A stretch of 64,000 nt of DNA, from assembly GCF_016808095.1 (NCBI RefSeq), contig NC_068974.1, forward strand, positions 24,164,825 to 24,228,824, in the 5' to 3' direction. The notes beneath the pieces are model-generated. The model did no database searches, was not told the DNA's origin, and was given only the letters and a program-made list of their open reading frames with translations. A program made the position numbers and the translations under genes. The DNA is from Vigna angularis (taxonomy: Eukaryota > Streptophyta > Magnoliopsida > Fabales > Fabaceae). Every line of letters begins with the position of its first letter. Within the stretch, counting starts at the first letter, position 1. Below, piece by piece: positions 1 to 12,620 of the stretch.

Positions 1-917
1 GTGTTGCACAAATCAACTTTGTCTTTCGTTTCAACAATATCAAACACATTAACAAGCAAGTTACATCACAAGGGCTTTTTGAAGCTTGTATTGTGGCTGG
101 GCTAAGAAGAAAAATTGGTTTTTCTGGACAACAAAGCACCTTGAGATAAGAGACCAAACAATTTAGTTCATGATATAGCATAGTATCTCTTTTTCTCCAA
201 AATTGAATAAACCACTCTCAACTTATTTCCCAACTCTTTTTCATTGAATTCATGTTTTTGTTTTTCTTCTTCTTTCTTCTTTTTCTTTCTTTTTAACTCA
301 ACTTATTTTCTCAATGCTCCCTTTTTTACAAGAACTCCCCCAAACTTAAACCATTCTCCTCATTCTAACATATATGTTCATCTCAACTCAAGGTAAGGAG
401 GTTAAGGATTTTTCAATAGGCTTAAGGTTTCGGGAATGAGAAAGTTTTCTTTAAGGTTCAAAGGTTATACATTGGCTTTTAGGCTCAAAATGTAGAAGAG
501 GTGGAAGAACAAGATGGCCTTGATCATTTGTAACATGCAAGTAACTAGTTCAAATAGAGAAACTTAGGCAAAATCAACTGTGATTCCAAAGTAATAACAT
601 TCAGCAATAAACTCTGAGGCACAACATCTCACAGGTTTACTCAGGGTGCCAAAATTTGATAAACACCATGCCAAGAATATCGATCACAATTAAAACCAAG
701 CATCTATCTAAACAGATACAAGCAACCATAATCTCTGTTCAACAAGCTCAACCACATAATCTCAATCAGATTTTCAAAACAATTCTCATAGATAAAGAGC
801 AAGCACAACAAATTTGTATTCAATTCAAGCATAACAAATGATTCACTCAAATCACCAAACCAATTGCGCAAGAGCTATCCACTAGGCAAGTCAAAAAGAA
901 ATCAAAAACACAAATAC

Positions 918-924
<7 letters not shown>

Positions 925-973
<49 letters not shown>
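925..973. repeat. poly(A) tract, 49 A
   Basis: An uninterrupted run of 49 A on the + strand inside element A. Element B has only short A-runs at the corresponding place (~54070-54115). The poly-phenylalanine frame on the minus strand here is an artefact of this tract. Confidence 0.95.
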
Positions 974-975
<2 letters not shown>

Positions 976-1398
976 AGAAATAAAACTGAAAAACCGATTT
1001 AGAATGGACTCTTTGCAGCTCCAGTAGTGTAGAACACTAGCTTCACTTTCATCTGCAACATCTTCCTCCAACAGTAGCTTATACTCCGCAACTGCTCCAC
1101 CTCCCCCATCAGTAGGGGCCTGGCCCCCAAGCCATGGTACACGAGCAGCAAATCTTCAAGTCATAGGTTGCTCAGCTCAAGCGTGCCTCAAAGGTTGACC
1201 AATGGTGGTTTTCAAACCTGTAAACTCCTAAGGAAAATGTTATCCTGGACAAGAAAGCTCAAAGTAAAATTAGCATCCCTTAGTCAACAACTGAAGAGAA
1301 GAATCCATAAACACACTAAAAGAAATCTGGAAAAGAAAGCAGCAAAACAATCAAAAAAAAAAACAAGCAAAAAATTTTTGTGCTTAAACCAGTGCTGC

Positions 1399-1592
1399 TG
1401 GGGCCGGGCGCCTACCGAGCAGGCGGCGCCGGGCGTGAACCGAGCCAGGTGCTACATGAGCCGGGCGCCTGCTGAGCAGAGGGTTGCTTGAGCCGGGCGC
1501 CTGCTGAGCAGAGGGCTGCTTGAGCCGAGCGCCAACTGAGCCAGGTGCTGCATACGCCGGGTGCCTATTGATCAGGCGGCGCCAGGCGTGAA
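1399..1592. repeat. GC-rich minisatellite, ~30-33 bp units
   Basis: About six imperfect units, the clearest two being adjacent 33-bp copies beginning GAGCCGGGCGCCTGCTGAGC near 1458 and 1491. Units contain the palindromes GGCGCC and CTGCTGAGCAG. It stands out strongly against AT-rich surroundings. The CCGGGCGCC core is shared with the GC-rich block of the LTR at ~3568-3735. Confidence 0.8.
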
Positions 1593-2631
1593 TTATGCAA
1601 AAAACTGCAGAATTCTGCAGTTTTCAAAATTAGGCATCCCAACTTGTGATTTTTGGTATATGACCCTTATTCACACTCAAATCAATCCAGAATATCATGT
1701 TTTCATCATTGAAACTTGTCTAAACTATAAGGAATGAAATTGAATGCATGAATGGGTGAATTGAATGCACATTTCCAAAGCTTTTTACTCTACAACTCAA
1801 AACTGCACTTATGCATCCAAATCATATTTAAGCACTTAAGATCACACCAAAACATCCTAGAGCACACTCTAACATGCCATAACAGATTTAAGCACTTGAA
1901 AACACACCAAACAAACCTCAAAAACACATTACAACTCAAAAATCAACTAAAATGCAACAAGTCACATAGTCAAAAACATAAGTTACTAACGCAAATGACA
2001 CAACAATCACACAAACACAAGTAAAAAGGGTAAGAAAACTGGGTTGCCTCCCAAAAGCGCTTGTTTAACGTCATTAGCTTGACGGATTACTCAATGAAGT
2101 GCAAACTTTGTTGTTGGTGTGCTCCTTTCACCAACTCCTCTTGAATCACTTTCTAGCCACCAAATCAACTCTCATAGCTTGAATTCTTCATTTTTGCCCT
2201 TCCACTACCTTGACATCTTTAAATACTCAATCCTCTTGATCAACTTAGGCTTGCTAGGCTTGAGTTCCTTGTCTCTCATCAAAGGGTGGTGGTGACTAGT
2301 CTTTCTCTTTTCCTTCTCCCTTTCTTCATCTTTCACTTAGCACTTGCAGCATCTTCAAAGGAAGAAGAAGTTGGGGCAGCTTGTGATGCTCAACATAGTT
2401 GTCTCCTTGTGTCCTATAATTCCTTCAATCTCAGGGTCTTCATGATGCTTTTGATGCTGCAGTCCTCCTTGTATGAACATCCCCTGCATACACTTAGACG
2501 CAACTAGGCTAAAAACCACAAATTAGCCCAAGTAAAATTGAAAATCTATTTACAACAAAAGAGTTAGTTCTATATACAAAATCAAGTCTACATAAGTTAG
2601 AAACCTCACAAAAGTCTAGTATTGACACGAG

Positions 2632-2649
2632 TCCCCGGCAACGGCGCCA
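2632..2649 (-). other. Primer-binding site of element A
   Basis: On the minus strand this reads TGGCGCCGTTGCCGGGGA, the tRNA-primed site typical of plant Athila-type elements (tRNA-Asp type). It lies six bases inside the LTR edge at 2656, as expected. The same 18 bases recur at 55156-55173 in element B. Confidence 0.85.
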
Positions 2650-3567
2650 AAAACTTGTTAACCAAAAACTTGTTGGGCTCGATTTCGGCAAGCGTACCGA
2701 ATCGTTCAAGTAATAAACCGGTAAGACCGGGTATCGTTTTCCCAAGAGACTCGTAATACTAAAGAATTGTGCGATTAACAACTCATATAGACTCAAGAAC
2801 ATAACATCAATTTACAAACAAGTGCAGAAATATAAATTAACAAGTAATTACAAGGTTGGACTTTGGTATTGAAGACACTTGGAAATGGAAAAGACTAGAA
2901 ATGATATGAAATGACATTGTTAAGGTTAGTTTTCACCAATGCACTCTTGTGTAAAACCAATTTCATCTCCTCTCTATCAATTTACTAAAGTCAATCCACT
3001 AAAACACTCTAGCCCTAATCCCTTAGGTGAAAGAGCCTAGGTTTTCCTTATCAAACTCCAATCCCTTAGACAATCTAACAAGCAAACCCGCATTAAAGAA
3101 CTAGGATCTAAGACAACATGTGAATCATCTTCCATCCCTAGAATCAATGAACCACAAGGACTCCTATTTCAGTTCTGGGTTTCATCTTACGTCCCCATAA
3201 TCCATAAAACCCCAAAATCAAGTCATGAACGTCCCCATTACAAGCAAGCTTTAAGATCGGAAACAACAATACTAGCAATTGATAGAAAAGGCATATATAT
3301 ATTCAAATCATTCAACAATTACACAAGAATTCAATGGCTACAACTAACCCCAACAAGATGGGTTTGGCTCTCTATTTCCATGGAGAGCCTTTAAGCTTAC
3401 AAAATGGCCATGGAAGAAGATGAAGAACCCAAGAGGAAGAAGGGAGTGTTCCCACGAACCCTAGTAGCCCTCCAAGATCTCCTCTGAGTGAATTGCGCCT
3501 CCAAAGAACAAAAGACCCAAACCCTTTCGCGTTTTAGGGTTAAATAAGTTGTCTGCCACATCAGAAA

Positions 3568-3735
3568 AATCGCGCCCGGCGCCCTCTCTGTTTCGCGCCC
3601 GAGCGCGAGACTCTCTGGGAAGTCACGCCCGGGCGCCCCATTTCTCACGCCCGGGCGTGAAACTCTCTGGAAAAAATCAAAAACTCGCGAAAAGTCGCGC
3701 CCGGCGCCCCTCTGTCGCGCCCGGCGCGGAACATC
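3568..3735. repeat. GC-rich palindromic block in LTR A
   Basis: Repeated cores of the type CGCCCGGGCG and CGCCCGGCGCC, separated by ~30 bases that often include the phrase ACTCTCTGG. The cores are perfect or near-perfect palindromes. The open frames that cross this block on both strands look like products of the repeat, not genes. Confidence 0.75.
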
Positions 3736-3741
3736 TGGATT

Positions 3742-4101
3742 TGGACGAACGTCCTTCTTGCTGGCCGAGCGTCCCATGATTTCGGGCGAACGTCCTCTCT
3801 TCGTCCACAGGACGAGCGTCCCCTTCTGCCAAACGAGCGTCCACTGCGCTTACTCTCCGGACGAGCGTCCTCTACTGCCTGGGTGGACGAGCGTCCCCTT
3901 CTGCCTGGCTGGGACGAGCATCCTCTTCTGCCTGGCGGGGACGAGCGTCCATTTCTCCCTTCTGGACGAGCGTCCGCTCTTCTGCCTTCTGGACGAGCGT
4001 CCGCTTGTGCTTCCACTCTGGACGAGCGTCCTAGTCTTTTCTGGACGAGCGTCCCCTCTAAACGTCCTGGACGAGCGTCCTCTTGCTGGCGACGAGCGTC
4101 T
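3742..4101. repeat. ~26-bp minisatellite built on GGACGAGCGTCC in LTR A
   Basis: About 15 copies of GGACGAGCGTCC or one- or two-base variants, spaced roughly 21-32 bases (for example at 3810, 3859, 3885, 3912, 3939, 3964, 3991, 4020, 4043, 4069). Each is an inverted repeat, GGACG-AG-CGTCC. Spacers are pyrimidine-rich (CTTCTGCC and similar). In the element's own orientation the block lies in the first half of the LTR, i.e. U3. It is not a CRISPR array: the spacers are near-identical and it sits inside a plant LTR. Confidence 0.9.
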
Positions 4102-4333
4102 CTGCGTGTGCTTGCTTTGGTTCAGCTCTATTCTTTGTTGGAGACTCTTCCAAGCTCATTTTTAGCTACAAAACAAGGGATTATTGATGAAAGTACATCA
4201 AAGTAGCCAAAAACACAATTATTTAGAAAACCAGACAAAACAAGAGGATTAAGCAAGTTATAAGTTAGAAAGGAGTTGATTTTGCTACTAAAATGATGCT
4301 TAAATAATGGTAGAATTTAGCATTATCAAGGAG

Positions 4334-7240
4334 CGTCCTTGATAACATGTTGCAACATTTTAGTGAAGTGTTTGAGGAACCAAAATGGCTGCCACCTGTA
4401 CGTGTGAAGGAGCATAGGATCAATCTTAAACCAGAACATGAACCTATTAATATGAGACCCTATCGCTATGCTTACCACCAAAAAAATGAAATCGAGAAAC
4501 AAGTGCTAGAATTGATGGAGGTGGGTTATGTGCGGGACAACTAGAGTGCTTATTCCAACCCCGTAATTTTGGTGAAAAAGAAAAACAACAAGTGGCGTAT
4601 GTGTGTTGATCATAGAGCACTAAATAAAGCCAGTATTCCGGATAAATTTCCCATACCCGTTATAGAGGAATTGTTGGATGAGTTGCATGGTGCCAGGTTG
4701 AGAGAGGAAGATATACCAAAAACTGCATTCAGAACCCATGAGGGTGATTACGAATACTTGGTGATGCCCTTTGGATTGATGAATGCACCTTTAACCTTTC
4801 AAGCACTCATGAATGAAGTATTTAGTACTTTGTTACCGAAAGGAGTATTGGTGTTTTTTGATGACATTCTTGTATACAGTAGTAGCTAGGAAGAACATTT
4901 GCAATTACTGGAAAGGGTGTTGGGAGTGTTGAGAAATAACCAGTTATTTGCAAAAGAGGAAAAATGCATGTTTGGGCAGGAAAGTGTTGAATATTTGGGG
5001 CACATTATCTCAATAAAAGGAGTTGTGGTTGACCCGGCCAAGATTAGCAGCGTGATGAAGTGGCCTACCCCTAAGAATGTGAAGGGGGTTCGTGGTTTTC
5101 TGGGTCTTACATACTATTACCGTAAATTCATTAAGGATTATGGTAAAGTAGCCAAACCCCTTACAGAGTTAACAAAAAAAGATGGTTTTGGTTGGAATGG
5201 GAAGGCTCAACAAGCCTTTGAAGAACTTAAACGAAGGATCACCACAACATCGGTATTGCAACTCCCAAACTTCGATGAGGAATTTGTCCTAGAGTGTGAT
5301 GCGCCACGAACAATAATTGGGGCTATCTTGATGCAAGGAAAGAGGCCAATAACGTATTATAGCAAGGCTTTGAGCCCTCGTAATTTGACTAAATCAGCCT
5401 ATGAGAGAGAACTGATGGTTGTAGCTTTGGCAATACATCACTAGAGACCTTATCTTTTGTGTTGAAAATTTATTGTTTTCTCTAATCAAAAGAGTTTGAA
5501 ACAATTAATGCAACAACATATAACTACTAGAGCTCAACAGAACTGGTTGACAAAGTTGTTAGGCTATAATTTTGAGATTGTTTACAAGCCTGGTAAGGAG
5601 AATCAAGGGGCTGATGCGTTGTCTCGTAGTAGAGAAGAGGTGGAAATAAACAGTATGGTGTATTTTCCAATCTGGTTAGATTGGCAAGAACTCAATGCCA
5701 AAGGGCATGAAGATGATAAATTAAAGAAGATAATTGAAGAGGTGAAGGCTGGACAGGGTGGGCATGTTCACAGGGGTTAAGAATACAAGCAGGGAGTATT
5801 ATACTATAAAAATCGCCTTATAGTTCCGGAAAAATTAGCTTGGATTCGTAAGTTCTTGGAAGAATTTCATGCTACTCCCCAAGGTGGTCATTCAGGTTTC
5901 TATAGTACATATAGGAGACTAGCTGCCAACTTGTATTGGAAAGGGATGAAAAAGGATGTCCAACAGTTTGTCCAGCTTGTGACACATGTCAGAGGCAAAA
6001 ATACATTACAACAACTCCTGGTGGTTTATTACAACCACTACCAATTCTGAAAAGGATTTGAGAGGATCTAAGTATTGACTTCATTACGGGACTGCCAAGA
6101 TCTAGGGGGTTCGAAGCCATATTGGTGGTTATTGATCGTTTATCAAAATACTGCCATTTTGTGGCCCTTAAACATCCTTATACTACAAAGGTTCTTGCTG
6201 AAATATTTGTTAAGGAGGTAGTAAGGCTTCATGGGATTCCAAATTCTGTGGTGAGTGATAGAGATTTAGTATTCATGAGTTGTTTTGGAAAGAGTTTTTT
6301 AAGATGTAGGGCATCAAATTACAAATGAGTACAACTTATCATCCACAATCGGATGGAAAAACTAAGGTACCAAACAAGTGTTTGGAGGCGTATCTAAGGT
6401 GTTTTATCACCGATCAACCCAAAACGTGGGTGCTTTGGATGCCTTGGGTAGAGTTTTGGTTTAACACCACTTATCATGAATCTATAGGAATGACTCCTTT
6501 TGAAGCTGTATATGGGAGACCACTTCCCAAGATTGTGCAAGTGGTGCAAGGAGAAGTGAGAGATGAAGTTGTCCAAAAGGATCTTTTGGAAAGGGATGAG
6601 GTGTTAAGACAAATAAACTCCCATTTGCTTCGTGCTTAGGACAGGATGAGGACTCAAGCCAATAAGCATAGAAAGGAAAGACATTTTGATGTGGGTGATC
6701 TTGTGTTTTTAAAATTGAAACTGAATAGGCAACAGTCTGTCATGAATAGAGTCAACCCAAAATTAAGTGCTAGATATTATGGCTCTTTTGAGATTGTAGA
6801 GAAAATTGGGGAAGTGGCATATCGGCTGAAATTTCCACCAAATTCAAAAATTCATCCTGTCTTTCACGTATCATTATTAAAGAGAGTTGTGGGTAAGTAT
6901 AAGGTTGAGGAGGATCTTCCTACTGGGTTGGAGGATGATAGAGCATAATTATTAACTCCTGAAGGGATCTTGGCTACTCGGGAAAACACAAAGAAGGGGA
7001 AAATTAAGAAGCAAGTGCTGGTGTAGTGGAAGGGGCAAAATGTTGATGAAGCTACTTGGGAAGATGAAGTGATCATTAGAAGTCAGTTTCCAGAATTTAG
7101 CCTTGAGGACAATGCTCTATTTCAAGAAAGGGGTATTGATACAGACTCAAACCTTATTGGGCTCAATGAGCCCTTGATCCAAGAAGAAAGGTCAAGCATA
7201 GAAGGGGCAAAGTATATGAGAGGAAAAAGACTAGGAAGGG
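4334..7240 (+). pseudogene. Ty3/gypsy chromovirus pol remnant (Tekay-like), broken
   Basis: A degraded pol gene read in several frames on the + strand. Visible in order: the start of reverse transcriptase with its primer grip region (4347-4889, ending FFDDILVYS), the connection and RNase H region (4899-5780, ending in a GADALSRS motif), the integrase zinc-binding and core region (5856-6640, with HPQSDG), and the integrase C-terminus (6646-6948, HPVFHVSLLK). A chromodomain follows (about 6950-7130, with WKG and EATWED, ending FPEFSLEDN). Gag and protease are absent because element A is inserted at 4328. The RT lacks the conserved block around LKSGYHQI that carries the first catalytic Asp: the sequence jumps from LHGAR to [10 protein letters not shown]. 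In-frame stops occur at about 4542, 4887, 5442 and 7024. The chromodomain type points to Tekay/Del. It is certainly non-functional. Confidence 0.9.
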
Positions 7241-7549
7241 TGACGTGGCATAGTAGGGAGGAATAGGTTGGTTAGAAGAGAGAGAGAAAGGGGTGTGGTT
7301 GTTTTAAAAAGAATCAGGAAGGAAGTTTTGAAAATAGTTAGTTGTTTTTCAGTAGAGAGGGAGTCGTTCTTGGTTTCTCTTAGGAGCTTGGCTCTAGGCT
7401 GTGAGATATTCATATCTTACTGATTTTCTTGTTCTGCAGAAAATAAAAATCATCCATATTCCATTTGTGTCTTCATTCAATCCATTTTTGTTCTTTTAAA
7501 ATATCAGTCACCCACGACGACGGTGGTCAACCATTGGAACGACGACACA
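7241..7549 (+). repeat. 3' LTR of the Tekay-like element (approximate)
   Basis: A purine-rich tract (about 7218-7240, GAGGAAAAAGACTAGGAAGG) comes directly before TGACGTGGCA, which is how a 3' LTR should begin. The segment includes a leader-like stretch (GGAGCTTGGCTCTAGGC at ~7383) and ends near GACGACACA at 7549. The right edge is a guess because there is no second LTR in the window to compare with. Confidence 0.55.
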
Positions 7550-8879
7550 AATTTATTCCTAATTTATGTTGTGTTATTTTATGGTTCTGGTGATGAAAAC
7601 ACCCTTGATTTATTCCTGAATTTAAAACATTTGATTACAAACAAAAAGGTGGAAGAATCTTGTTCCCAACTTTAAAAATTTGATTGCAAAATGCTATAAA
7701 AGGCTTAAAAACACCCCTGAGTTACTCGTGTTGTTCCAAGACTGGTTTCTGTCTTTAGAATTCAATGTACAAGAACTAAATTGCTACCTTAATAGAGTTT
7801 CATTTTGTTACTTAGGGCTAACTACAATTGTATGGAATGTTACCCGTAGTGTTTGTAAATGAACTTGTTTATGTTGCTTTTCACCTTGCTTATGGACAAA
7901 ATCATGGCCTTTTCCATCTTATAGATGATAAAGTACTTTTGTGGTGTATTTTTACATAAAGACATTTATCCTTTAAATTGAAGAACTGTAGTAAGGGCTA
8001 CTACCATCTCCATTAAATATGTTGCATAATTATCAATCCCAAACTATTTAGAGGGTGATACACTTAATTGGATTATGAAATTCTAAAAAAAAAGACGGGT
8101 TGACTAGTCAACCTGTAAGCCAGTCTAGGGACAAACGAGTTCATTTCCTAGCCTGTGTTTGTTAAAAGGCTAGCCCGACCTGACCCAATTTCAATAGACC
8201 AAAAATAGGTGGCTAAAATGGGTTGGACTGACCCGTTTTGCCACCCCTGTCTAACGGGTATCAAAACATTTCTAAACATTATTTTCCTTCATAATCAACA
8301 TTGTAATCAACATTGTAAGCATAAAAGAGATATTAAACTATCTTCCATCTAGACACTAGCATGACTTCAAAGATGAAAGTCAAATGTTGTTGGATGAAAA
8401 ATCTTAAAATCCACTCTAAAAATAAAGGAAACAAAATCTAATTATATAATCATTTAAACAAAAATTAATGACTCATTTTCTATTATATAATAGATTAATA
8501 TAATAAGGTGTAAGCTCTTAACATCATGTCATTTCATAAAACAACACACACTGTTAATCTAAACTCTTATCCAAATAAATCATGTCACCACCACCAACCA
8601 TTATCGCTATATGTCATCTTTCATACTCCGGCGCACACAACCAGTTCATCAAAACTAGGCCTATGCACCAACTAGAACTTTCCCGTTCATCAAAACAGGG
8701 CCTACACACCAACATGAGACTTTCCTATTCACCAAAGCATCACATAGTCAACACAACAACATGATTTATCAAACAACAGTAGGAAAACAAGTCAACCAAC
8801 ACTAAAAACACTCCAAACAACCACACACTACAATAATTGGGAATCACATAACATAACTCAAAAGATAAATTAAACAGCT
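7550..8879. other. Non-coding stretch; possible hAT-type MITE relic
   Basis: No gene found. At about 8093-8252 the text resembles short non-autonomous hAT elements of plants: it ends in TTTTGCCACCCCTG, the complement of a CAGGGGTGGC terminus, and has several TGACC/GGGTTG segments. The matching left terminus is not recognisable, so this is only suggestive. The rest is AT-rich unique-looking sequence. Confidence 0.35.
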
Positions 8880-9548
8880 CGACCTCACCTAGACCCACTT
8901 GGCAAAATGCTCAAAGAGCTCGGCCAACACCATAGTCATTTTGGCCATGTGCTAAAGCCCCCACGCCAACCAAAAGCACACTAAAAAATAATTTCCTGAA
9001 CTCCAAAATTGAGGTCCCCACATAGCATGACCATACAACTCAGTCAAAACACAAACAATTAAAAAAAAACATCAACCAACTTGGCCAACATCATCAAAAG
9101 GTCGGCTAACGTCAAGAACCCCTGAAACGACTCAAAAAAATGTCCAAATCGAAACTTCAGAACCCCAAAACTGAGGTCCCAAACAGCTTAGATAAACAAC
9201 TTGGCCAAACCATAAACAACTCGGCCAACACCTCAAACAGCTCGGTCAACATCACCAAGAGGTCGGCTAACATCAAAACCCCTTAAAACGATTCTAAAAA
9301 CGTCAAAATCTAAGCTTCAGAAACTCGAAATTGAGGTGCCAAATAGTTCAGATAGACAACTCGACCAAATCACAAACAACTCGACCAACACCTCAAATAG
9401 CTTGACCAACATCACTAGGAGGTCGACCAACATCAAAAAGCCTAAAAACGTCTAAATTCGAGCTTTAGAAGTTCTAAACCAAGGTCCAAAACATTTTGAT
9501 TCTGGACAGCTCAACCAACTCAGCCAGACACCATGGACAGTTCAGCCA
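8880..9548. repeat. Diverged tandem array, ~150-160 bp period, about four units
   Basis: Recurring landmarks are CTTCAGAA..CAAAACTGAGGTCC, then repeated AACTCGGCCAACA, then AAGAGGTCGGCTAACATCAA, then AAAACG. The CTTCAG landmark ends at 9160 and 9320 and recurs as CTTTAG at 9468, giving periods of ~160 and ~148. An earlier, weaker unit starts near 8995. The CGGCCAAC phrase also repeats within units. Satellite-like; no coding potential. Confidence 0.75.
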
Positions 9549-10314
9549 CATCTCGGCCAGCCTACAAAAGTTCACCCTAAACACCCAAAACATCCCATAA
9601 TATATGAAATCATCACAACACATCATTTACACATGAATCCAGTCATAAAACATCATTATAGCAACATGGGATGCATGAAAATCAACTATGGTAAGGTATA
9701 TAATTTAACCATCCCCTAAACACCATAACCTCATGTAAATCAACCCTAAAGAACTTGGTATAGTCTATTAATAATATGGTCTAGGCATATACCAACATGG
9801 CATTACACATAAACAACCCGACAATCCTATAACATATGTTATACAAACCTTAAAATCCTAAAACCTTTCATAATAATTTACGAATACAAGAATGACATAA
9901 CTCATAACAAAACACATGCAACATAATGACATTTGGTTAAAATAATTAACATGACACATATTGTCACCTCCACGACACATACACTAAATAAAAGGGACAT
10001 GCACTCACACATAATTTCTCAAACATAAACATTGATGGCTAGCTCGCCTTACCACTATTCCAAGCAAACCTTTATCCATGCTCAACCTCCAAACCTTTCA
10101 ACTTCTAAATGTTGGCATGACAAACTCGAAAGACTTCTCTCTTTCTTTGAAAATTCCCTCAAAGTGGTTAGGTTTTAATTATGAGGCTAACCCTCATTAA
10201 TTTAGTATTTATACACCTAAAGTAAACCTAAATTTGTCCTCCTCTAGCCTATGAGCGACCAAATAGACCCAACAGCGTAGAAAATGAGAAATAAATTTCC
10301 AAGTGTTGCAGGCA

Positions 10315-10376
10315 GGGTTCAAATAAAGGGTCTCCAAGCATGGAGTCATGGACTAATGCTCCCACCACTAGGCCAA
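10315..10376 (-). repeat. tRNA-like (SINE-like) A-box/B-box motif, tentative
   Basis: On the minus strand, TTGGCCTAGTGGTGGGAG resembles a pol III A box (TGGCNNAGTGG). About 35 bases later TTTGAACCC sits where a B box (GGTTCGAACC) would be, but that B box is degenerate. It could be the head of an old tRNA-derived SINE, or a fragment of another repeat. No clear tail or target duplication was found. It is not a functional tRNA: no cloverleaf can be folded. Confidence 0.3.
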
Positions 10377-12620
10377 CGCGCCCCAACTAAAATATAGTGC
10401 AAAAACTAATATATAAGCTCTTTTTAATTTTTTTTTAGCTCTCCCACATCATAAAAATTAACAATATTACATGCATTCACCCGATCCATTTAAATTAGGA
10501 TAAATTCATACAATTATTATTTTTAGATATTTCTAAATTTTCTCGAGTCTTATATATATTCTCTCATGGCTCTAAATATTTTTTGTTCTTCCACAAAAAA
10601 AATTAAATTTTCTTTAAAGAAATAAAAAAATCTTAGTAGTAGTCAGAGGAGGATGGATATATTCAAATTGATGCTCAAAGTTATCAATGACTCACTTGCT
10701 AATTACTTGTTTAATTCCATGCACCATATAACAATTGTGTTGAAAAACAATCTTGTTTTGAAAAGAAATATTTATATCATTCCTAGCATGATAAGCCAAT
10801 CATGGACAACTAGATGACTTTCATTTTGCCTTAAATGTATATTTTGAACCATACTAAGTGATGTATTATATAAACTTTCATTATTTCATGATTTAATGAT
10901 TTAGTGATTTAGTGAGCAAGAAAAATAAAGGAACCATTTTTAAATGTTATCCCTCATATACAACCATAAAAAATAAATCATACAACAAACCATATTATCC
11001 ATAAATATAAATACAAAACAAAGATATGTATAAGTTTCATCAACACATGTCAACATGCACCAAAAACACAAACATGTATATAATAAAACTAAAACATGGT
11101 TACACTTACCTTCAAAATTGCAAATACACATTATTTCTAGTTCCAAGTCTTTGTAACTTCTTTGTTTAATGTAACATTTCTTTGATTGGAACTATCTTTC
11201 AAGCATTAATATTGTCTAATAAAAACAAATCATTAGCTTTTGTAACTTAAAATAGACTGAATTAAGTTTTTAAGTCTTTCATAAATTTAAATGTTTTCAA
11301 TTGAGTTCCTGTTAAATTGTTTTAGTCTATTAAGTACTAAGAAATTTTATATTTTTCATTTGAGTACTTGTTATTTATTATTTTCGTTAATTGTGTGATA
11401 TGGTTACTATCTTTCTCTCTCGTACTTATTTGTCTCCATATGTTAATAAACATGAGAATTTATGATTAATATTGAAATATATTTCTATTATTTTAAAATG
11501 ACAAACAACTTCTATTGTTTTCATTTAAAATATATTGGATAACAAAAGATGTAATACCCAATCTAGGATGTCACTAACCTCTTATCAATTCGCTTAATCA
11601 TAGTCAAAATTTAACTATGAATGAAAATTTAAATTTTTTTTTATTAAATCTTAAAATCAAACTCAAAGTCCAAAAATATGATTCATCAAATAAACCAACT
11701 AGAAAAAGAAAATATCCTTAATACATTATTATGCAAAACTACCAAAATAAAACTCTTCCTACTAAAACCTCAACACGTATCCTAACAATAATGGATCTTC
11801 AACTACACTTATGTTATCATTTGTTTTTGTATAAAAATGCGATTATTATAGTCACACACAAACAAAACAAGGACGAGCTAACATACAACCAACCAACCTT
11901 ACAATACCATTCACAAATGAAACATATAAAAATCACAATAAATCCCTCAACCAACATTCTAACCACACCCATTATCATATCCCAGAGTTCATAGCACATT
12001 TTTTCTTACACATAATCTCAAAACACCTTATCAAACAACAATGTAACGACTCGTGATCTCACACACTAGTTCAAGACACAAATGGTATTATACACCATTT
12101 AAACACAAGTGACCTAAGCGTAAGATATTAACTCACACAAAACAACCTAATAAACTGTTTTCGCAATTTGCACCCTCATAGAGTTTCCAGACTTTCACTC
12201 TTCAAGAACTAAGCAAATATCAAGTTCTCAACTACAACTTGCGTACGTAACTTACTAGCCATTTACTCACAAGTAGAGCTAAAACTCCTCACTTCTCTTA
12301 AAATCTTACGAACAAAGTTCATTCCCAGTGATGAACGAAGTCATTAGAGTGATAATATTAATCTCTTGTAGGTGATCACATAAAAGTTATTGGAAAGCAT
12401 GATGATCTTATTATCCAACATATTTTTAATTAAAACAATAAATGTCACTTAATATTTTACATTAATTACAATATCATTCTATAATAACTACAAAACCTTA
12501 CATTTCTGAACTCCTGAAAACAACTAAGCAATATTACGACAAATCAATAGAATAGTAACATCACAGTTAATAAAAATATTAAACAAAAATAATTCAAAAA
12601 ATATAAAAATTTAAAACATT

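Larger units (their letters stand above)
1..2655 (-). mobile_element. LTR retrotransposon A (Athila-like), internal region, partial
   Basis: Internal part of a minus-strand LTR element that runs off the left edge. Its primer-binding site (2632-2649) and right-hand LTR (2656-4328) fix the orientation. The first ~900 bases closely resemble 53165-54100 of element B, so the two belong to one family. No gag or pol protein can be read on either strand. Short open frames here follow low-complexity or GC-rich repeats and are not genes. The Athila-like name rests on the primer-site sequence and on the LTR and polypurine context of element B. With no coding domain present, the lineage is an inference, and the copy may be a non-autonomous derivative. 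Confidence 0.7.
2656..4328 (-). repeat. LTR of element A (5' LTR, minus orientation), ~1.67 kb
   Basis: Read on the + strand it starts TGTTAACC next to the primer-binding site and ends in TTATCA, where gypsy pol sequence (Tekay-like) resumes. The stretch 2680-2800 (GGCAAGCGTACCGAATCG and onward) matches the LTRs at 51420 and 55220. It holds two blocks of short palindromes (3568-3735 and 3742-4101). The five bases after the edge, AGGAG (4329-4333), are the candidate target duplication. The partner lies left of the window, so this cannot be tested here. Confidence 0.8.

Noticed and set aside
847..1071. Frame with a poly-Phe run
   Set aside because: Produced by the 49-base poly(A) tract.
3742..4101. 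CRISPR-like array (GGACGAGCGTCC repeats)
   Set aside because: Spacers are similar to each other, the repeat is only 12 bases, and it lies inside a plant LTR in eukaryotic DNA.
3397..4206. Several overlapping 100+ codon frames on both strands
   Set aside because: All arise from GC-rich minisatellite units whose stop-poor sequence keeps several frames open.
10315..10376. A functional tRNA gene
   Set aside because: A-box-like and B-box-like motifs only; the B box is degenerate and no cloverleaf forms.
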